Source of the DNA: Anaeramoeba flamelloides
Lineage: Eukaryota > Metamonada > Anaeramoebidae
Direction of reading: 5' to 3'
Assembly: GCA_027625915.1 (NCBI GenBank)
Contig: JANTQA010000023.1
Coordinates: 15,190,001 to 15,254,000, forward strand
DNA length: 64,000 bases
Below are positions 46,102-58,570 of this stretch, in pieces. Each line of letters begins with the position of its first letter. Within the stretch, counting starts at the first letter, position 1. The position numbers were made by a program, and so were the translations under genes. The notes under the pieces were generated by a model. That model searched no databases, was not told where the DNA came from, and saw only the letters and a program-made list of their open reading frames with translations.

Positions 46102-47518
46102 AAAAAAAAATTTACCCCTAATTTTGAAATTTGGCTTATATATATATATATATATTATTAAAAATTTAGTTTGCCAAATTAGTAAAAATCATCAAAATAG
46201 TCAGATTTGTCGAAGTTAATAAAAATCCAAATAGTGATGAAAAGATTGTCAAGAAGTATAATTATTTAATCCATGTTTAATTTATTTTAAAACTTAAAAT
46301 TATTAGAGCTGGAAAATTAAGAATTATAACCTTATTTTTGATAAATTTTATGGCGAAGGTTCATTTAAAAAATAAATATTTGTATATTTATAAATTAGAA
46401 TTTTAAATTAATTATATGAAAATTAATTATTAATATTGAGATTTAAGAAAATTTTTAAAAAAATTGATTTTTCAGTAATAGTTCCAATTAAAAATTGAAA
46501 AGTTCTTCAATTTTTCATTTTTGCAACTGATTTATCTTAATATGAAGAGAATTTTTCTCAGGTATCTATAAAATAATATAGATTAAAAAATTAATTTTAT
46601 ATCTTAATATGTTAATTTACAAGATAAAAATTGTAATAACAAGTAACATTGTACCCTTTTATTATACTGGGAATGAAAAATATAGAATTTTATTCATAAA
46701 TATATTCTACTTGAAGTTTACATATTGAAATGGAATTGAACAAATATAAGTTTTTATTTATCATTCTTAAAAGATTTCAATTCCCAGATACATTTTTATT
46801 AGCTTCAAACAATTCTGGTAATTGTATACATTTTTGCCAATTTGTATAATAAATTTTTTAATATTTTTTAAAAAAATGGTTCTTTTTGATAGTTTCCATT
46901 TTTTATGCTAGTAATGAATTTTTTACATATATTCTTTTTATTTTTTTTATTTTATTTTATTTGTTTTTTTTTTTGGGGGGGTAGAATTTAATATTTAGAA
47001 TTCATGACTTATATATATAACCTATGAGTTAATTCAGATTATTATATTGCAACTCAACTTATAAACTTTCAACTTAATTTGAATTATTTTTTTCAGAAAT
47101 ACAAATTGATGAAAGTAGGATTAATGAGTTGGGAGGTAGTTAATAAAAAAAACCAACTTTATTTTTTGAAATTCCTAAAAAAATACTAAATTGTTATTTA
47201 AACACAATTTTTATTTTCGTTATGGATTTGATTCCAATGGTGAGATAAATTTCTGAACGTTCTTAAGGACAATTAAAATTGAATTTATTTTCCTTTTCAA
47301 AGATAATATAGTACAGAAAATAACTGATATTTAATTAAACCAGATAAAAAATCCCCTTTCGACTTTAAATAAGTTAAAATTTTTAAAAGGATATATTTTA
47401 TCAAAGTTAATTTTCAAGAAAAATATTTATTATTTTATATTTGATTTTTCTGGATGGAAAAATACAAAGAAAAATTTGCTAAAAGTACTTATAATTTTCT
47501 GGAAACCACCCCTTCTAA

Positions 47519-47717
47519 TACACTCAGTTCCACTTTTAAGGCACAAACTTTCAACGAAATTTAAGGCACAAAAAAAATCTCAAATTAAGGTACAAAATTC
47601 AGATTCTAGTAAAATAAATTGTAAAAAAAAAATTACAAATTTTGTACCTTAATTTGAGAATTTTTTGGGCCTTAAATTTCGTTGAAAGTTTGTGCCTTAA
47701 AAGTGGAACTGACTGTA
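47519..47717. mobile_element. 200-bp hairpin MITE, family C, copy 2
   Basis: Same palindrome as 45902-46101, starting TACACTCAGTTCC and ending AACTGACTGTA. Only scattered substitutions separate the copies, so amplification was probably recent. Confidence 0.9.
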
Positions 47718-49220
47718 ATATTCAGATACTTTTTATGAACAAACATCCTTAAGACTTCAATCTTATTGTAAAAAAGCAATGGATATTTATTAAATATTAA
47801 ATATTTGAAGATGTAGATAAAAAGAGATCATTTATATTAAATCATCAATATTAATAAATTTTCGTGAAAGATAAAATATTATGCAATATTTTTACCTTTC
47901 AAAGACCAATAGTATAAACAAGGAACGAATTATATTAAAATCAGTTATTGAAAAATCTCAATTTATTATTTTTTTTTATAATTATTCTAAATTTATAGTA
48001 TTTTATTTGTTTGGAAATAATTTAAATTTTGAAAAAAAAAAAGTAAATCCTATTAATACTTTTAATTTGTGTGTTCTCAATAAACCACTGAAAAAATTAA
48101 GATTATTTTATTTATTCTCAAATAATTAAATTATAAAGTATATCTTAATATCATAAGATAAATTTTATTGGTTTTAATAAATTATTTTGGGAATTATTTT
48201 TAATTTTATCTAGAATTTTTTTTGTTCAAAAAATTGAAAATAAAGGATTCCAATTGTTCTTTAAATATTTTTTTTTTTGTTTTCGAATTTCAAAGAGTTA
48301 TTTTATTTTATTTATACAATTAAATATATTTTTGATTCAGAGTAGGTTTAAGAATTTATTGGTTTTGTTTTTAAAATGTGTTTTTGTACACTCCCTTTGA
48401 AGACAAAAATGATTTTTTTACTTTTGACAACGAAAATAATTTATTGTAAAAGAGAATTGGAGATATATTTGGAATTTGATATAGCAAAAAATGAGAAAAA
48501 TGTATAAAACTTTAAGAAAACAATAATTCATTTTGGAAGATCACTTAAATATAACATTAGTCTTATAGAAATTAGATTTTTAACTTAGTTTTCAATTACT
48601 AGATCTGATTATTTTTTTTTAGAATATTACAATTCTATTGGTATTTAAATTATAAATGGGAAAAAATTTTTACTTCCTTTTCTATATTTTTTTTGGGTAT
48701 ATAGTTTTAAAAGAAGTAGGTTATAATTTGTGGCTTTGTTTGAGAAAGGAAATGAAAATGAAGTGAAAATTTTTCCCATTTAAAATTCAAATACCAGTAT
48801 TACCAAGCGGATTTTTTTTTACTTTAAACTTATGAACACAAATATAGTTTTTTATAAATTATCGAATATTTCAATTCCAAAAAGTTACTTTGATTTACTG
48901 TCACTAATAATTTCGAATTGAAAACAAAATAAGATTAAACTCTTTTTTTTAAATTTAATTACTTTTTTTTTTAATATTTATGTCTGGAATCTTCAGTATT
49001 AGATCTTTTACTATCTTTACCGTAATTTCTTTTTAATTATTCTCATCAGGTAAAGGACACTTTTATCCTTTTAGGGGGTAAGTCACCACTAAAGTTTGGA
49101 AAAAATTCTATGTAGTATATTGGCTATGGATATAGAACGAATAACCTTTGAAGAAATTTGGCAATATTATTCAGATTTTTTTTTTTTGATTACTAAAATG
49201 TTGTCGATTTGGTTACTTGA

Positions 49221-49772
49221 CGAATAAAATAAACCCCAATTCAAAATTTTTAACACACCAAAATTCGATTTGTGAAAAAAAAAACTTATTTAATCACTTC
49301 TCGAAGATTTACCAAATTAGAACCATTCACTAATTGAAATGTTAACACCTTTTTATAAATTACAATACTCTCAAAACAAAAAATAAATAATTATCAATAC
49401 AAATAAATCAGGGGTGTGTTAAAAATTTTGGAGAGAGCAAAACAAAAAAATACATTTGTAAATTTGTTTAAATTCTATTAGGAATATTGATCGATCAAAA
49501 GGTTAGATACTACCAACTAATTTTATTTGAGTTCTTCTATTTGGAACAACTTTCAACTTTAACATAATATAAACCTTGTTGATAAAAATTTTGATCGAAC
49601 GAAGCCAATTACGCAATTCAAACAATGAAATGAAAACAAAAACTAAAAGATGAAAAAATGATTTTTATATTTTTCAAAAATCAAAATTATCTCCAATTTC
49701 AATGAAATTGTATTGTTTTGATTGTTTGGAACGTTTTAGCTGGGTGGAAAATTTTGAATTTTAGTTTAGTTT
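49221..49772 (-). repeat. Dispersed repeat family A, copy 3 (inverted)
   Basis: Reverse complement of 14590-15130. It begins TAAACCCCAATTCAAAATTT and ends AATTTTGAATTTTAGTTT, with the CCAAAATTTTTAACACA and its inverse inside. Confidence 0.8.
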
Positions 49773-49905
49773 TGTTAAAAAATACTCTCAAATATAATGT
49801 TTTTTTTGTTGACTAACTGATTTCTCCAGTTTATAAGTTCACGAAATAAAAAATTTAATTTAAATGGATCAAATCTGAAACTTTCTCTAAATCTGATTCT
49901 GTATT

Positions 49906-50367
49906 TACTGTAGAGAGAAAAATGTTGGACAGAGAAAAATGGTTGGACAGCAATTTTAATTGGGAACATCACTGAAAATGATTATTAATTTCAATCATTT
50001 GTGAAATAACTAAAGAAAATAACAATAATCTACTTATTAGAATAACGATTAATGTGATTCTACTTTTTCAAAAGCTTATCTCTTATAATCTAAATCAAGT
50101 TTAAAAATTACCATTTTCAGAATTAATAGTAAACTTTACTACAACTTGGATTTTTATTAAAATAGCATGATCTACTTTAGTTATCAACCATGCAAATGAG
50201 TATTCTACACAAACCACAGATTAATGAACTTTTAACACCTTTAAACCTGGATTTATATAAAATTCACCTAGTTATAAATAGGATTTGATTTTCAATTTCA
50301 GTAATGTTCCCAATTAAAAATGTTGTCCAACCATTTTTCTGTGTCCAACATTTTTCTCTCAACAGTT
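49906..50367. mobile_element. TIR element, family K (about 460 bp)
   Basis: Left end CTGTAGAGAGAAAAATGTTG then GACAGAGAAAAATGGTTGG and TTTTAATTGGGAACATCACT; right end is the inverse over about 70 bases (...AGTAATGTTCCCAATTAAAA...CCAACATTTTTCTCTCAACA). Flanked by TTA/TAA, consistent with TA duplication. Contains no gene; the minus-strand frame 49775-49972 spans its left edge. Confidence 0.75.
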
Positions 50368-51243
50368 AATTCAATTTTTTTAAAAAAAAAACTTTCTAAT
50401 ATGTGTTTAATCAATAATCAAAGAAAAAACAGGATTTCTTGGAAAAAAAAAAGCGTCTAATTAAAAAGACGATAGATCTAATTTTCAAAAACACAAATAG
50501 ATCAACAAAAATCGACTATTTTTAGGTACTTTAAAATAATTCCACAAGATGAAGAAACAAAAGATTTCAATTTCAAAATTAAATAAAATTTCTTTTTTTC
50601 AAATGATTATAAATACAAGAGAATTCCAAAAAGTATTTCCTATCTGACAATTCTGACTTTTTAATGATATTTTATCACTTAGTGTATCAGTAAAAAACGG
50701 ACGTATTCGCTATTTGTATTTGTAAAAAAAAAAAGTTTTGGGAAAGTAACCTTCTTTTTGAGGTGAATTAAACAATATGTAAGATCAAATTCTTCTTAAT
50801 ATTGGTTAAAGATGTTTAGGAAAATTGGGACTTTTTAATTTAATTTTTGGAATTCCCAAACGAAAACTTTAAGACACAACAAGTCTTAAACACAATAACT
50901 GGAATCCAGATACCAATTTAAAGGAAAGTCTAAAAATAACAGCCTTTTCATGGAGACACATTTTGGTGTCAATAGACAATTATTTAAACTTGATTAGTTG
51001 CTTCTAAATATTTTATAAAGGTATAAAAAAATTATTGAAATAAAAACCTCAATTTATTTTTGGTTTTATCTTAACTAAATACATAAGTGATCAAAAAGAA
51101 CGAAACAAATAGACTGAACAATTCAACAATCAGCTCGTTACGGTATTATTCAAATCAAAACTCTCAAAACAATAAAAAAATTTTTGTTTCTTTGTCGAAA
51201 ATCTGAAAATTTTTTTTTTTTTAATTAATCCCTTATTCTTGAA

Positions 51244-51392
51244 TTATTTCCAAGTAAAGTAATTTTTTATTTCTCTTAAAAAAGCAGGATCTAGGTTTTG
51301 GTTGCTTTTTCTATCTTTAGGGCATTTTTGACACCTTATGGTGTCCTTTTTGATGAACCATCTTATGTAACACCTTGAATAATATTTGATTC
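51244..51392 (-). pseudogene. Exon-like fragment with CxxC
   Basis: After the acceptor TTGATTTACAG the minus strand reads GIKYYSRCYIRWFIKKDTIR then CQKCPKDRKSNQNLDPAFLR and EIKNYFTWK before TAA. Another exon-like stretch lies just upstream (about 51485-51590, LGKNNLVTLNRFPKKDHLVF) and is followed by a GTAATT donor. Joining the two puts them out of phase, so either a splice site is misread or the gene is dead. Three AAGGTGT words in the block could alternatively be a small repeat. Confidence 0.3.
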
Positions 51393-52202
51393 CTGTAAAT
51401 CAAAATAGTAAATCTGAAAAGCTAATATTTACAAATTTTTTTTGACACCTTGATAAATTTGATCGCATACTTTTGTTGGATGACAAAAAACAATTACCAT
51501 GCAAATACCAGATGATCTTTTTTGGGAAATCGATTTAGAGTAACCAAATTATTTTTGCCAAGATCAATACATAAATTCAAAAAATCTAGTATTAACACAG
51601 AACACAATCAAATCTTTTTATAAATCAATTCTTTTGCAAAGGTTCAAAAAATATTTGTACAATTACTATTTTTGAGAGTTGGAAAAATTGCAGATAACAA
51701 AAGATCAACAAGAAACGTTTGATTAATTTTGAGTGAAATACTTTGTTTTAATTTTTACTGAAATCGTCCATAACTCAAAAAAGTTTTCGAAAAATAAAAT
51801 TGTGATTCGATTGTTATCTTTTTTTTTATGGAAAGAAAAGATTATGATCGTTTTATTGGTTACTTAACAAGAATATCATAAACGAGGGAAACAGTTTTTC
51901 CAAATTTAAATTATAAGAAAATTATTTTCCCATAAAATTAATAAATGATCTGATGAGAAAAACTCTCGAATACATTCCAAAATACTCATACTATTCTGAT
52001 TTATGGATTAATTTACATCAGAAAATGAAAAACCAAAAATACTGAATTTGTCCGTTGTCATCTTCTTTTAATAAAAAAATGGAAAATAGCCAAAAATTAT
52101 AATTAGAAGTGATTTCGTAAGTAGGTTTTTGTTTTAAAAACAAATGTGTTAAAAATTATAGCATTTTTTTTTACTTAACTTTTATTTTTATAATATACTA
52201 GA

Positions 52203-53174
52203 ATGGGTTTTGAATTAGTTCACGTTTTGTGGTCAGGAATAGCCATGTCAATTATTTCCTTAAGTGGAATATTTGGATTAAAGATGAAAAAGATAAACCT
52301 ACTGAAGGTGGTCAAACCATGTATGGCTCTTGCCTCCGGTTCACTTTTTGGAGGTGCCGTGTTTCATCTGTTGCCTTCTTCAATTTCGGCTCATACATCG
52401 GTCGATGCAAATGAAATAAGTACTTGGATCTGGTTTACCTTAGGGTTTTGCTCTTTTATGTTTGTCGAGTTGTTTTTACATCACAAAGCAGAGCCAAAGA
52501 AAAACACCGACTTGGACCCTTTGGATTTCGAAGATAGTTCCTTAGAAATGTCATCCAAAGAAGTCAGCCAAAACAAAAAAGCGCAGGAAGAGAAAAAAGA
52601 CGAGAACACCGATGACGTTGATGAGGAATCTACTTCAGTTTCACATACGAAGGAGTCTGGTGATGAAGAGACCAATAAAATTGTTCCTAAAATAGAAAAA
52701 AGCAAATTGCCTTTCCAGAACCTCTCCATCCCACACATGATGCTTGTTGGAGACTCAATTCATAACTTTATTGGTGGTCTTTGTATCGGAGCAGCTTTTT
52801 CGATCGATTTTTATGATGGACTTGGATCGTGGCTATCTGCAGTTGCGCATGAAATTTTTCAGGAGGTAGCTGAGCTAACAGTTTTTGCAGTTTACTTTGG
52901 AAACAAAAAGGCAATCATCTACAATTATTTAAGCAGCTTGACATTCCTATTGGGACAACTCACAGCCTTGGCCCTTGGCACAGTTTCAAAGGCAGTGTCA
53001 GGTGCTCTGATTGGGTTCGGGGCAGGAAATTTCATGTACATCGCAGCAACTGATCTTCTTCCTGAAATTGTGTCTACAAAAAATAAAGCCAAACAATGTT
53101 TCTGGAATATGGTTTGGTGGGTGGTAGGAACTGGGCTTATGATTTTGATAAAGGTTATATTCCAGTTACTCTAA
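52203..53174 (+). CDS. ZIP-family (SLC39-like) metal transporter with altered metal site
   Basis: Single-exon, 323 residues. Hydrophobic segments near 5-26, 36-58, 72-92, 178-200, 206-232, 238-258, 263-287 and 300-323 give the eight-helix ZIP layout. An acidic, Lys/Glu/Ser-rich cytosolic-type loop (95-168) has almost no histidine, whereas many ZIPs have a His-rich one. Helix 4 has H187-N-F-I-G191-G (family HNFxDG) and helix 5 has H216-E-I-F-Q-E-V-A-E224 (family HEIPHELGD). His187, Asn188, His216 and Glu217 are kept. The acidic residue expected at 191 is Gly, and the Pro and second His are Phe219 and Gln220. By family it moves zinc or similar divalent metals into the cytosol; the altered site may change selectivity or indicate an atypical member. 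Start chosen at the first Met before helix 1. Confidence 0.85.
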   Translation: MGFELVHVLWSGIAMSIISLSGIFGLKMKKINLLKVVKPCMALASGSLFGGAVFHLLPSSISAHTSVDANEISTWIWFTLGFCSFMFVELFLHHKAEPKKNTDLDPLDFEDSSLEMSSKEVSQNKKAQEEKKDENTDDVDEESTSVSHTKESGDEETNKIVPKIEKSKLPFQNLSIPHMMLVGDSIHNFIGGLCIGAAFSIDFYDGLGSWLSAVAHEIFQEVAELTVFAVYFGNKKAIIYNYLSSLTFLLGQLTALALGTVSKAVSGALIGFGAGNFMYIAATDLLPEIVSTKNKAKQCFWNMVWWVVGTGLMILIKVIFQLL

Positions 53175-53867
53175 GATTTTGATATTGATTGTGATTGTTA
53201 TTTTTATTTAAATTTATGATTTTTTATTAACACTTTTCCTTTAATTTTTCTTTTAATTTTTATTTTAATTTTTATTTTTCATTTTTTTTAATACCATTTC
53301 AATTCAAATTAATTTTATTTATTAATTTATATCAATTATTTGAAATTTATTTTTTTATTTATAAATTGATTTTTAATTAAATTGAATGATACTTCATTTT
53401 CTTAATTAATTTTCTACATTATGCTTTTTTTTTGTAGAAATATTTTTCCAAATTTTTTCAAGTTAATTTTTTTAATATTTTATTATCAAAGAATTCAATA
53501 AATTTTATCAAAAAGAAAAAAGGGTTTTTTATTTTCTTATTTTATTTAAATATCTCATTTGGTGATTCTAAAACTTTTATTTATTATTATATATAAAAAA
53601 TAATTAATTGACTTGATAGTGTTTTACTTACTAATATATAAAAAATCAGTAAAAAAAAAAATAGATGGTCATATATTATTATTATTGAGATAAAGGGGCT
53701 AGTAATGAAACTTTTATCAAAATCAAAAAAAGAGTTAAAGGAAAAAAATTAAAAGATAAATATCAAAGATAAAAATGTTAATGGATATCCCTTTGTAACC
53801 AGTATTTGTAGAAATTTCATCAATTTCAATTAAAAGATTTATAATGATAATTATCTGATAATAAACA

Positions 53868-54045
53868 CCTTACAAAAATTTGGAAACGCCCAAAATCTAA
53901 AATAGGCAAAATAAAACTCAATTTATTATATTTTTCTAAACATTATATAAAATAACATTTAAGTTACATAGTATTAATGTTTTTTAAGAAATAATAATTT
54001 TCATCCAAATAAAAGAAAAAAATATAAAACTCCAAAAATAAAATC
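53868..54045 (+). repeat. Dispersed repeat family G, copy 2
   Basis: Counterpart of 4555-4735: CCTTACAAAAATTTGGAAAC, AATAGGCAAAA, TATATAAAATAACAT and AAAAAAATATAAAACTCC in the same order. Confidence 0.4.
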
Positions 54046-54049
54046 AGTG

Positions 54050-54395
54050 TGTCCAAAATAATGAAACGAGCAAGACAAAAGAATATATCTGTAAATTTGT
54101 TGGAATTTCACCCACAATTTTTGATCGATCAAATGATTAGAAATCATCAAACAAATGTATTTGATTTTTCAATTTAACAAACTCAATACTAACCTTTGAT
54201 CAATCATTGAAAAAAAAATTATAGATCTCACGAAACAGATTACGTAACTGGAAAAAAGGAAATGAAAACAAAACAAAAAAGATAAACAATGAAATAGTTT
54301 GTAAAATCAAAAATCCTTTCCAAATTGGGTGGAAATTGTTGTATTGTTATTCTTTCAACTGTTTAAACTAGGTCTAAATTTTTCGAATTTAGTTT
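54050..54395 (-). repeat. Dispersed repeat family A, diverged partial copy
   Basis: Reverse-strand similarity to the left two-thirds of family A: TTTGATCGATCAAATGATTAG, ATTACGTAACT, AATGAAAACAAAAC, GGTGGAAATTGTTGTATTGT and AATTTAGTTT. More diverged than the other copies, so probably older. Confidence 0.5.
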
Positions 54396-54539
54396 ATATT
54401 TATTTTTTTATTTGTCTTTCACCCAGATTGAAACCTTAATATAAAGTCAAAATAATTCAAAGATAAAGTAGTTATGTTATGGTATTTTTTTTTTTTTTTT
54501 GAAATTGGAAAGGCATTATACTTCATTTTTTACATTTTT

Positions 54540-54742
54540 TAGATTTAGTTCCACTTTTTAGTCACAAAGTTTCAAAAGAATTTAAATACAAAAAAATCTC
54601 AAATTTAAGCATATTTTTTGAATTTTTTTTTTTTTTCACAATTTATTTTAGATAAATTCATACTTATGATTCTTAAGTTGGTGTTTTTTTAGTGCCTTAA
54701 AACCACTTGAAAGTTTTTTCCTTAAAAGTGGAACTAGTTGTA
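54540..54742. mobile_element. 200-bp hairpin MITE, family C, diverged copy 3
   Basis: Begins TTAGTTCCACTTTTTAGTCA and ends TTAAAAGTGGAACTAGTTGT-A. The two halves still pair but with more mismatches than in the other three copies. Confidence 0.75.
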
Positions 54743-55689
54743 AAAATTTTTATTTTTTTTTTCTGATTTTTTTTAATTAGAAATTTTATTACAATAATTA
54801 TAATCCAAAAAATATTACAGTAGTTGATTAATAATAAATATCAAACAACTTTGTTAATTTTATGATGTAAAAAAAAATACAAAAAATATATTAATGAGAA
54901 ATTTTCATTTTTTTCTTGGTACATAATTCTAATTAATATTGAATTAGGATAAAAATTGAAATTACTTCTTTTTGACAAAATTAGATGTTTAATATGAATA
55001 TTTTTCTAAAAAAACAATTGAAAAAATAGAAAATGATTGAAAAAAAAATAATAATAATTTGATGTAATATATTGGAATTAAATCAAATTGGAATTAAATA
55101 AATATAAAACCCTTTTAATAGAAGAAGTAATCAACTCCATATTCTCGAAAAAAAAATAAAATAAAATTAATTGTATATTTTATTCAAAGTTAATACAATA
55201 CTATTCAAAATTCAAGATTTTTTTTTTGTTTTTTGTTATTTTTAAGTATTTGAAAAAAATCTTAGCAAAAATTGAATTTGTCAATCTTAATTTAATCGGA
55301 TTTTAGAAAATGATTTTTGATACATGGTTTATAATTCAATACATATTGTTCATTGTATGTTTAGACTTTAAAAAGTTATAAATTAAAAAAATATTGTTAT
55401 TAAAAAAAAATAAATATTAATCTGAATTTTACAGTTGAATAAACACATTATATTTTTAAAAAATTCTTGTTGATAAATCTTTAAATTTTATCATGAAAAA
55501 AAATATTATTATTATTATTTCAGTTTATATATATATCCATATTTTTATTATTTTTAAATTATTTAATCTCAAAACCTATATGTTTTTTGATAGGTAATCA
55601 ATAGATAAAACAAATTTTTTCTTCAATGTCAAAATATGTTTTGTAGATAATAGATTATTTAGTACATCGGGTAATGTATTTCTGTGAAA

Positions 55690-55812
55690 AAATACAGTGT
55701 GTCAAAGAAAAGGATGTTTTCCCGGGTATTCTGTGTGGAAACAAGTATTATCCTGGGGCGTAACGTGAGGTTTCAACGGAAGAAGGGTGAAAATTGTTGA
55801 CCCTTTGGGATT
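55690..55812. ncRNA. Unexplained GC-richer islet, possible structured RNA
   Basis: About 120 bases contain CCCGGG, CCTGGGGCGTAACGTGAGG and AAGGGTG...ACCCTT in otherwise A/T-only DNA. Two stems can be drawn on the plus strand: CCCGGGTA with TATCCTGGG (one bulge), and AAGGGT with ACCCTT around an 11-base loop. A T run (CCTTTTTTTG) follows at about 55816. No known RNA family was recognised and no reading frame is protein-like. It could be a small Pol III RNA, a structured UTR or a foreign fragment. Confidence 0.2.
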
Positions 55813-56969
55813 TTCCTTTTTTTGAAACATCTACAATTACTACCGTAAATCTAGTTAAATCTTTCCATGAAGTTATAAAATTAATTAGGAAATCTGATGG
55901 CCCAATAAAAAAAAAAAAAAAATGTTTAATAATTTAAACTTTTTCAATATATTTTTTTTTTTTTATTGATTTATTTTTGAAAATTCTTTTTAATTATAAA
56001 TATGTTTTTGTAAGATCCTCTAATTGAAATAAATCATTTTTTTTTTAAATTTTTCATTTTTCATTTATTTTAATAAACATCAGTTAAATTCATTTTATTA
56101 AATTGCATTGAAATTTGGACTGACTTTTGTTCATTCTCTTTTTCAAATTAAAATGATTCAATTTTCAGTTTTGTAAAAATTTGGTAATTGAGCAAAATTA
56201 CAAATTTTTAAAAAAATATACCCTAGTTAATTATTTAATGGGTTAATTGTCTTTAATAAGAGTAAAAATCTTTTTGGGTCAAATGGGGTTTGGATTAAAA
56301 TATTTGAAATTAGAAATTTGAAAACAAATTTGTAAAAAAAATATTTTTTGTTAAATACTAATAGCTATGAATAAGTGAGAGACCCAAGGTTATAAAGTGT
56401 TCAAAATAACAAAATTGATTCCTATTTAAATTCACAAGATTAAATAGAAACAGCTTCAAAAAACGACCTCAGTTGATTTTTAATTTTTCAACCTTGATTT
56501 CAACAAATTTATTTTGAAAGGTGATCTTTCTTGTTTGGTCTATTAAAAGAAAATATTGATTTCAAATACAAACCTTTTCAGTCCCACTTTTTTTTTTATT
56601 TTTGGTTTATTCCGGGGTTAATTTCACTCATTCCTATAAATACGTCTCTAGATTCAAAACATAATTTAATAAAAGAACCAAAATTTATTCTAAATTAATT
56701 ATTCAAAAAAATGGAAAATTTTAAGAATCAACACTGAATTACTTTGGTCCGTTTTCAAAAATAGACAGAGTAATTAATGGTATTTTGATTTTCAAAGTTT
56801 CAAATTGCATGACACTCAAAAAATCTTTTTTCAGTAATGCTATCACATCTTAAAAGTATCAAAAATAGTAAAATGTATTTACTTTGTAAACAAAAAAATC
56901 AGAGAAAAACAACCAAAACATTAAATTTAAAAAATTCTCCCAAAATACTTTTTTACTTGTCTCAAAAAA

Positions 56970-57835
56970 AATTAATCTATTTACTGTTAAATAAAAACCA
57001 GGAAATTTCCAACAACCTAGAAATTCCATTTATCTGATCAATTGAAAATATTAGCAAAAATTGAAAAATATACTCCCATTTTTTAGATAAATATATAAAT
57101 TATCAACTAATCATCAAACATTTAAATTTGGATATTGATGTAAATATTCCAAATCTCTCAATTTGAGCATTTTGGCAAATGTAAAAATCAAAAAAATCAC
57201 AAAACTTCAAAATTAATAGAGAAAATGGACTAAAACGTAATTCTAATTTTGTTTCGAGTGATTACCCTTAGATAAATTCTAAATTTATTAGAAAACATCT
57301 ATTATGAGAATTGCTTTATTTTTTATATTTACTAAATAAGGGGTTTATTTAAATCAATCTTTCCTTTAATAATTTTTCCAAAATTTGGCCACAAAATTGT
57401 GAAACTTTGAGGATTTTTTTTTACAAAATAGGCTCCAAAATTTAATGTAAATTCGTAATAATAAAAGAACTTTTTGTAATTAAAAAGATATATTCAAATA
57501 TTTTAAATTGATTAAAATGATTCTGATTGCAAATTTTAATCTCATAATTAGATTTACATTTTTTAGTAATTTTCTCTATTAATTTTGAAGATTTGTGATT
57601 TTTTTGATTTTTACATTTGCCAAAATGCTCAAATTGAGAGATTTAGAATCTTTACATCAATGCCCCAATTAGAATAATTAATGATTAGTTGATAAATTAT
57701 ATCTTTATCTAAATAATGTCATTTTATTTTCCAATTTTGGCTAATATTTTTATTTGATCCGAAAAGTGGAATTTCAAGGGTTTTATAAAATTTCCTGGGT
57801 TTTTTGTTTGGATGTAATAAATTTTCAATTTTTTG
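56970..57835. mobile_element. Large foldback element, family I, arms about 280 bases
   Basis: The left arm (about 56970-57250) and right arm (about 57550-57835) are inverted copies. The inner 75 bases are nearly identical (TCTCAATTTGAGCATTTTGG, CAAATGTAAAAATCAAAAAA and their complements), while the outer parts are more diverged. The centre of about 300 bases is unique. The open frame 56837-57037 overlaps the left arm and is not accepted as a gene. Confidence 0.8.
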
Positions 57836-57983
57836 ATTCAATGCAAAAAAATTGACAAAAAATGTTTTAAAATCAAAAGGGGGATTTCTTTCTGACTAAT
57901 GTACACTCAAATGAGTCAGATCATCGAATAGTTATTATTTCCAAATTATTTGATGCAAGACAACCTTATTAAATAAAAACAAT

Positions 57984-58478
57984 TACAGTGATCAAAATAA
58001 TGCGTGCTAAAAGACTATAATCCCGTGTTTCAAAATATAAGCGTTGCTTTTTTTTCTTCTTGTTCCAATGAAACACCCAAGTAACTACCTAGTAGTATAC
58101 ACATGTTAAACTCAATTTAGAAAGTCAATTCCTTGATCTTTTCAGTAAATTTTAAATTAGGAATTTAATTTGTTGAATTTTTTTCGTAATTTACTCAATT
58201 TTTTTAAATTTTTCGTTATTTCTTTGATTATAAAATTTTCAAAAAAATTTACTCAATTTTTTTGAGATAAATTTTGCAATTTGATCCTTCATTTTTAGAA
58301 TTTCTTTTGAAATAATAATACTTTAAAAAACCAATACCATATTTATTTCTTGTTTATTGCCTGTTTCTTTGATCATTGTGATTTCTGTATAGGTATTCTA
58401 TAACAAAAAAAAAAAACACGGTTTTTGTTTGGAAACATAGGATTAAACTTTGCAACACATATTATTTTGACAAAATTT
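57984..58478. mobile_element. Tc1/mariner-type MITE, family B, copy 3
   Basis: Starts TACAGTGATCAAAATAATGC then GTGC; right end degraded (TGCAACACATATTATTTTGA-CA). Aligns along its length with 41794-42275. Lies only about 90 bases from the 3' end of the Ras gene. Confidence 0.75.
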
Positions 58479-58570
58479 TCAAACTTTTCTTTTGTAAATT
58501 CCATGCACCTAATTTATTTTGGGCTCATAAATTATGAAAGATCCGTGTTGAACAGGAAAAAATGTTTTAT

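Larger units (their letters stand above)
41488..52202. other. Long gene-poor region between BTB and ZIP genes
   Basis: Nearly 11 kb without an intact gene. It is occupied by MITE B2, repeat F2, element H, foldback E, hairpin MITEs C1 and C2, repeat A3 and element K, plus the exon-like relics listed separately. Between them lies unstructured A/T. Frames 42286-42531 and 47881-48129 have no motifs. Confidence 0.5.
53175..58570. other. Intergenic region between ZIP and Ras genes
   Basis: Contains repeats G2, A4 and C3, the GC-richer islet at 55690-55812, foldback I and MITE B3. No intact coding sequence was found on either strand. Confidence 0.5.

Noticed and set aside
49127-49229. Frame starting MDIERITFEEIWQYYS
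   Set aside because: Protein-like for only 16 codons before running into T-rich sequence and repeat A3; no donor site where needed.
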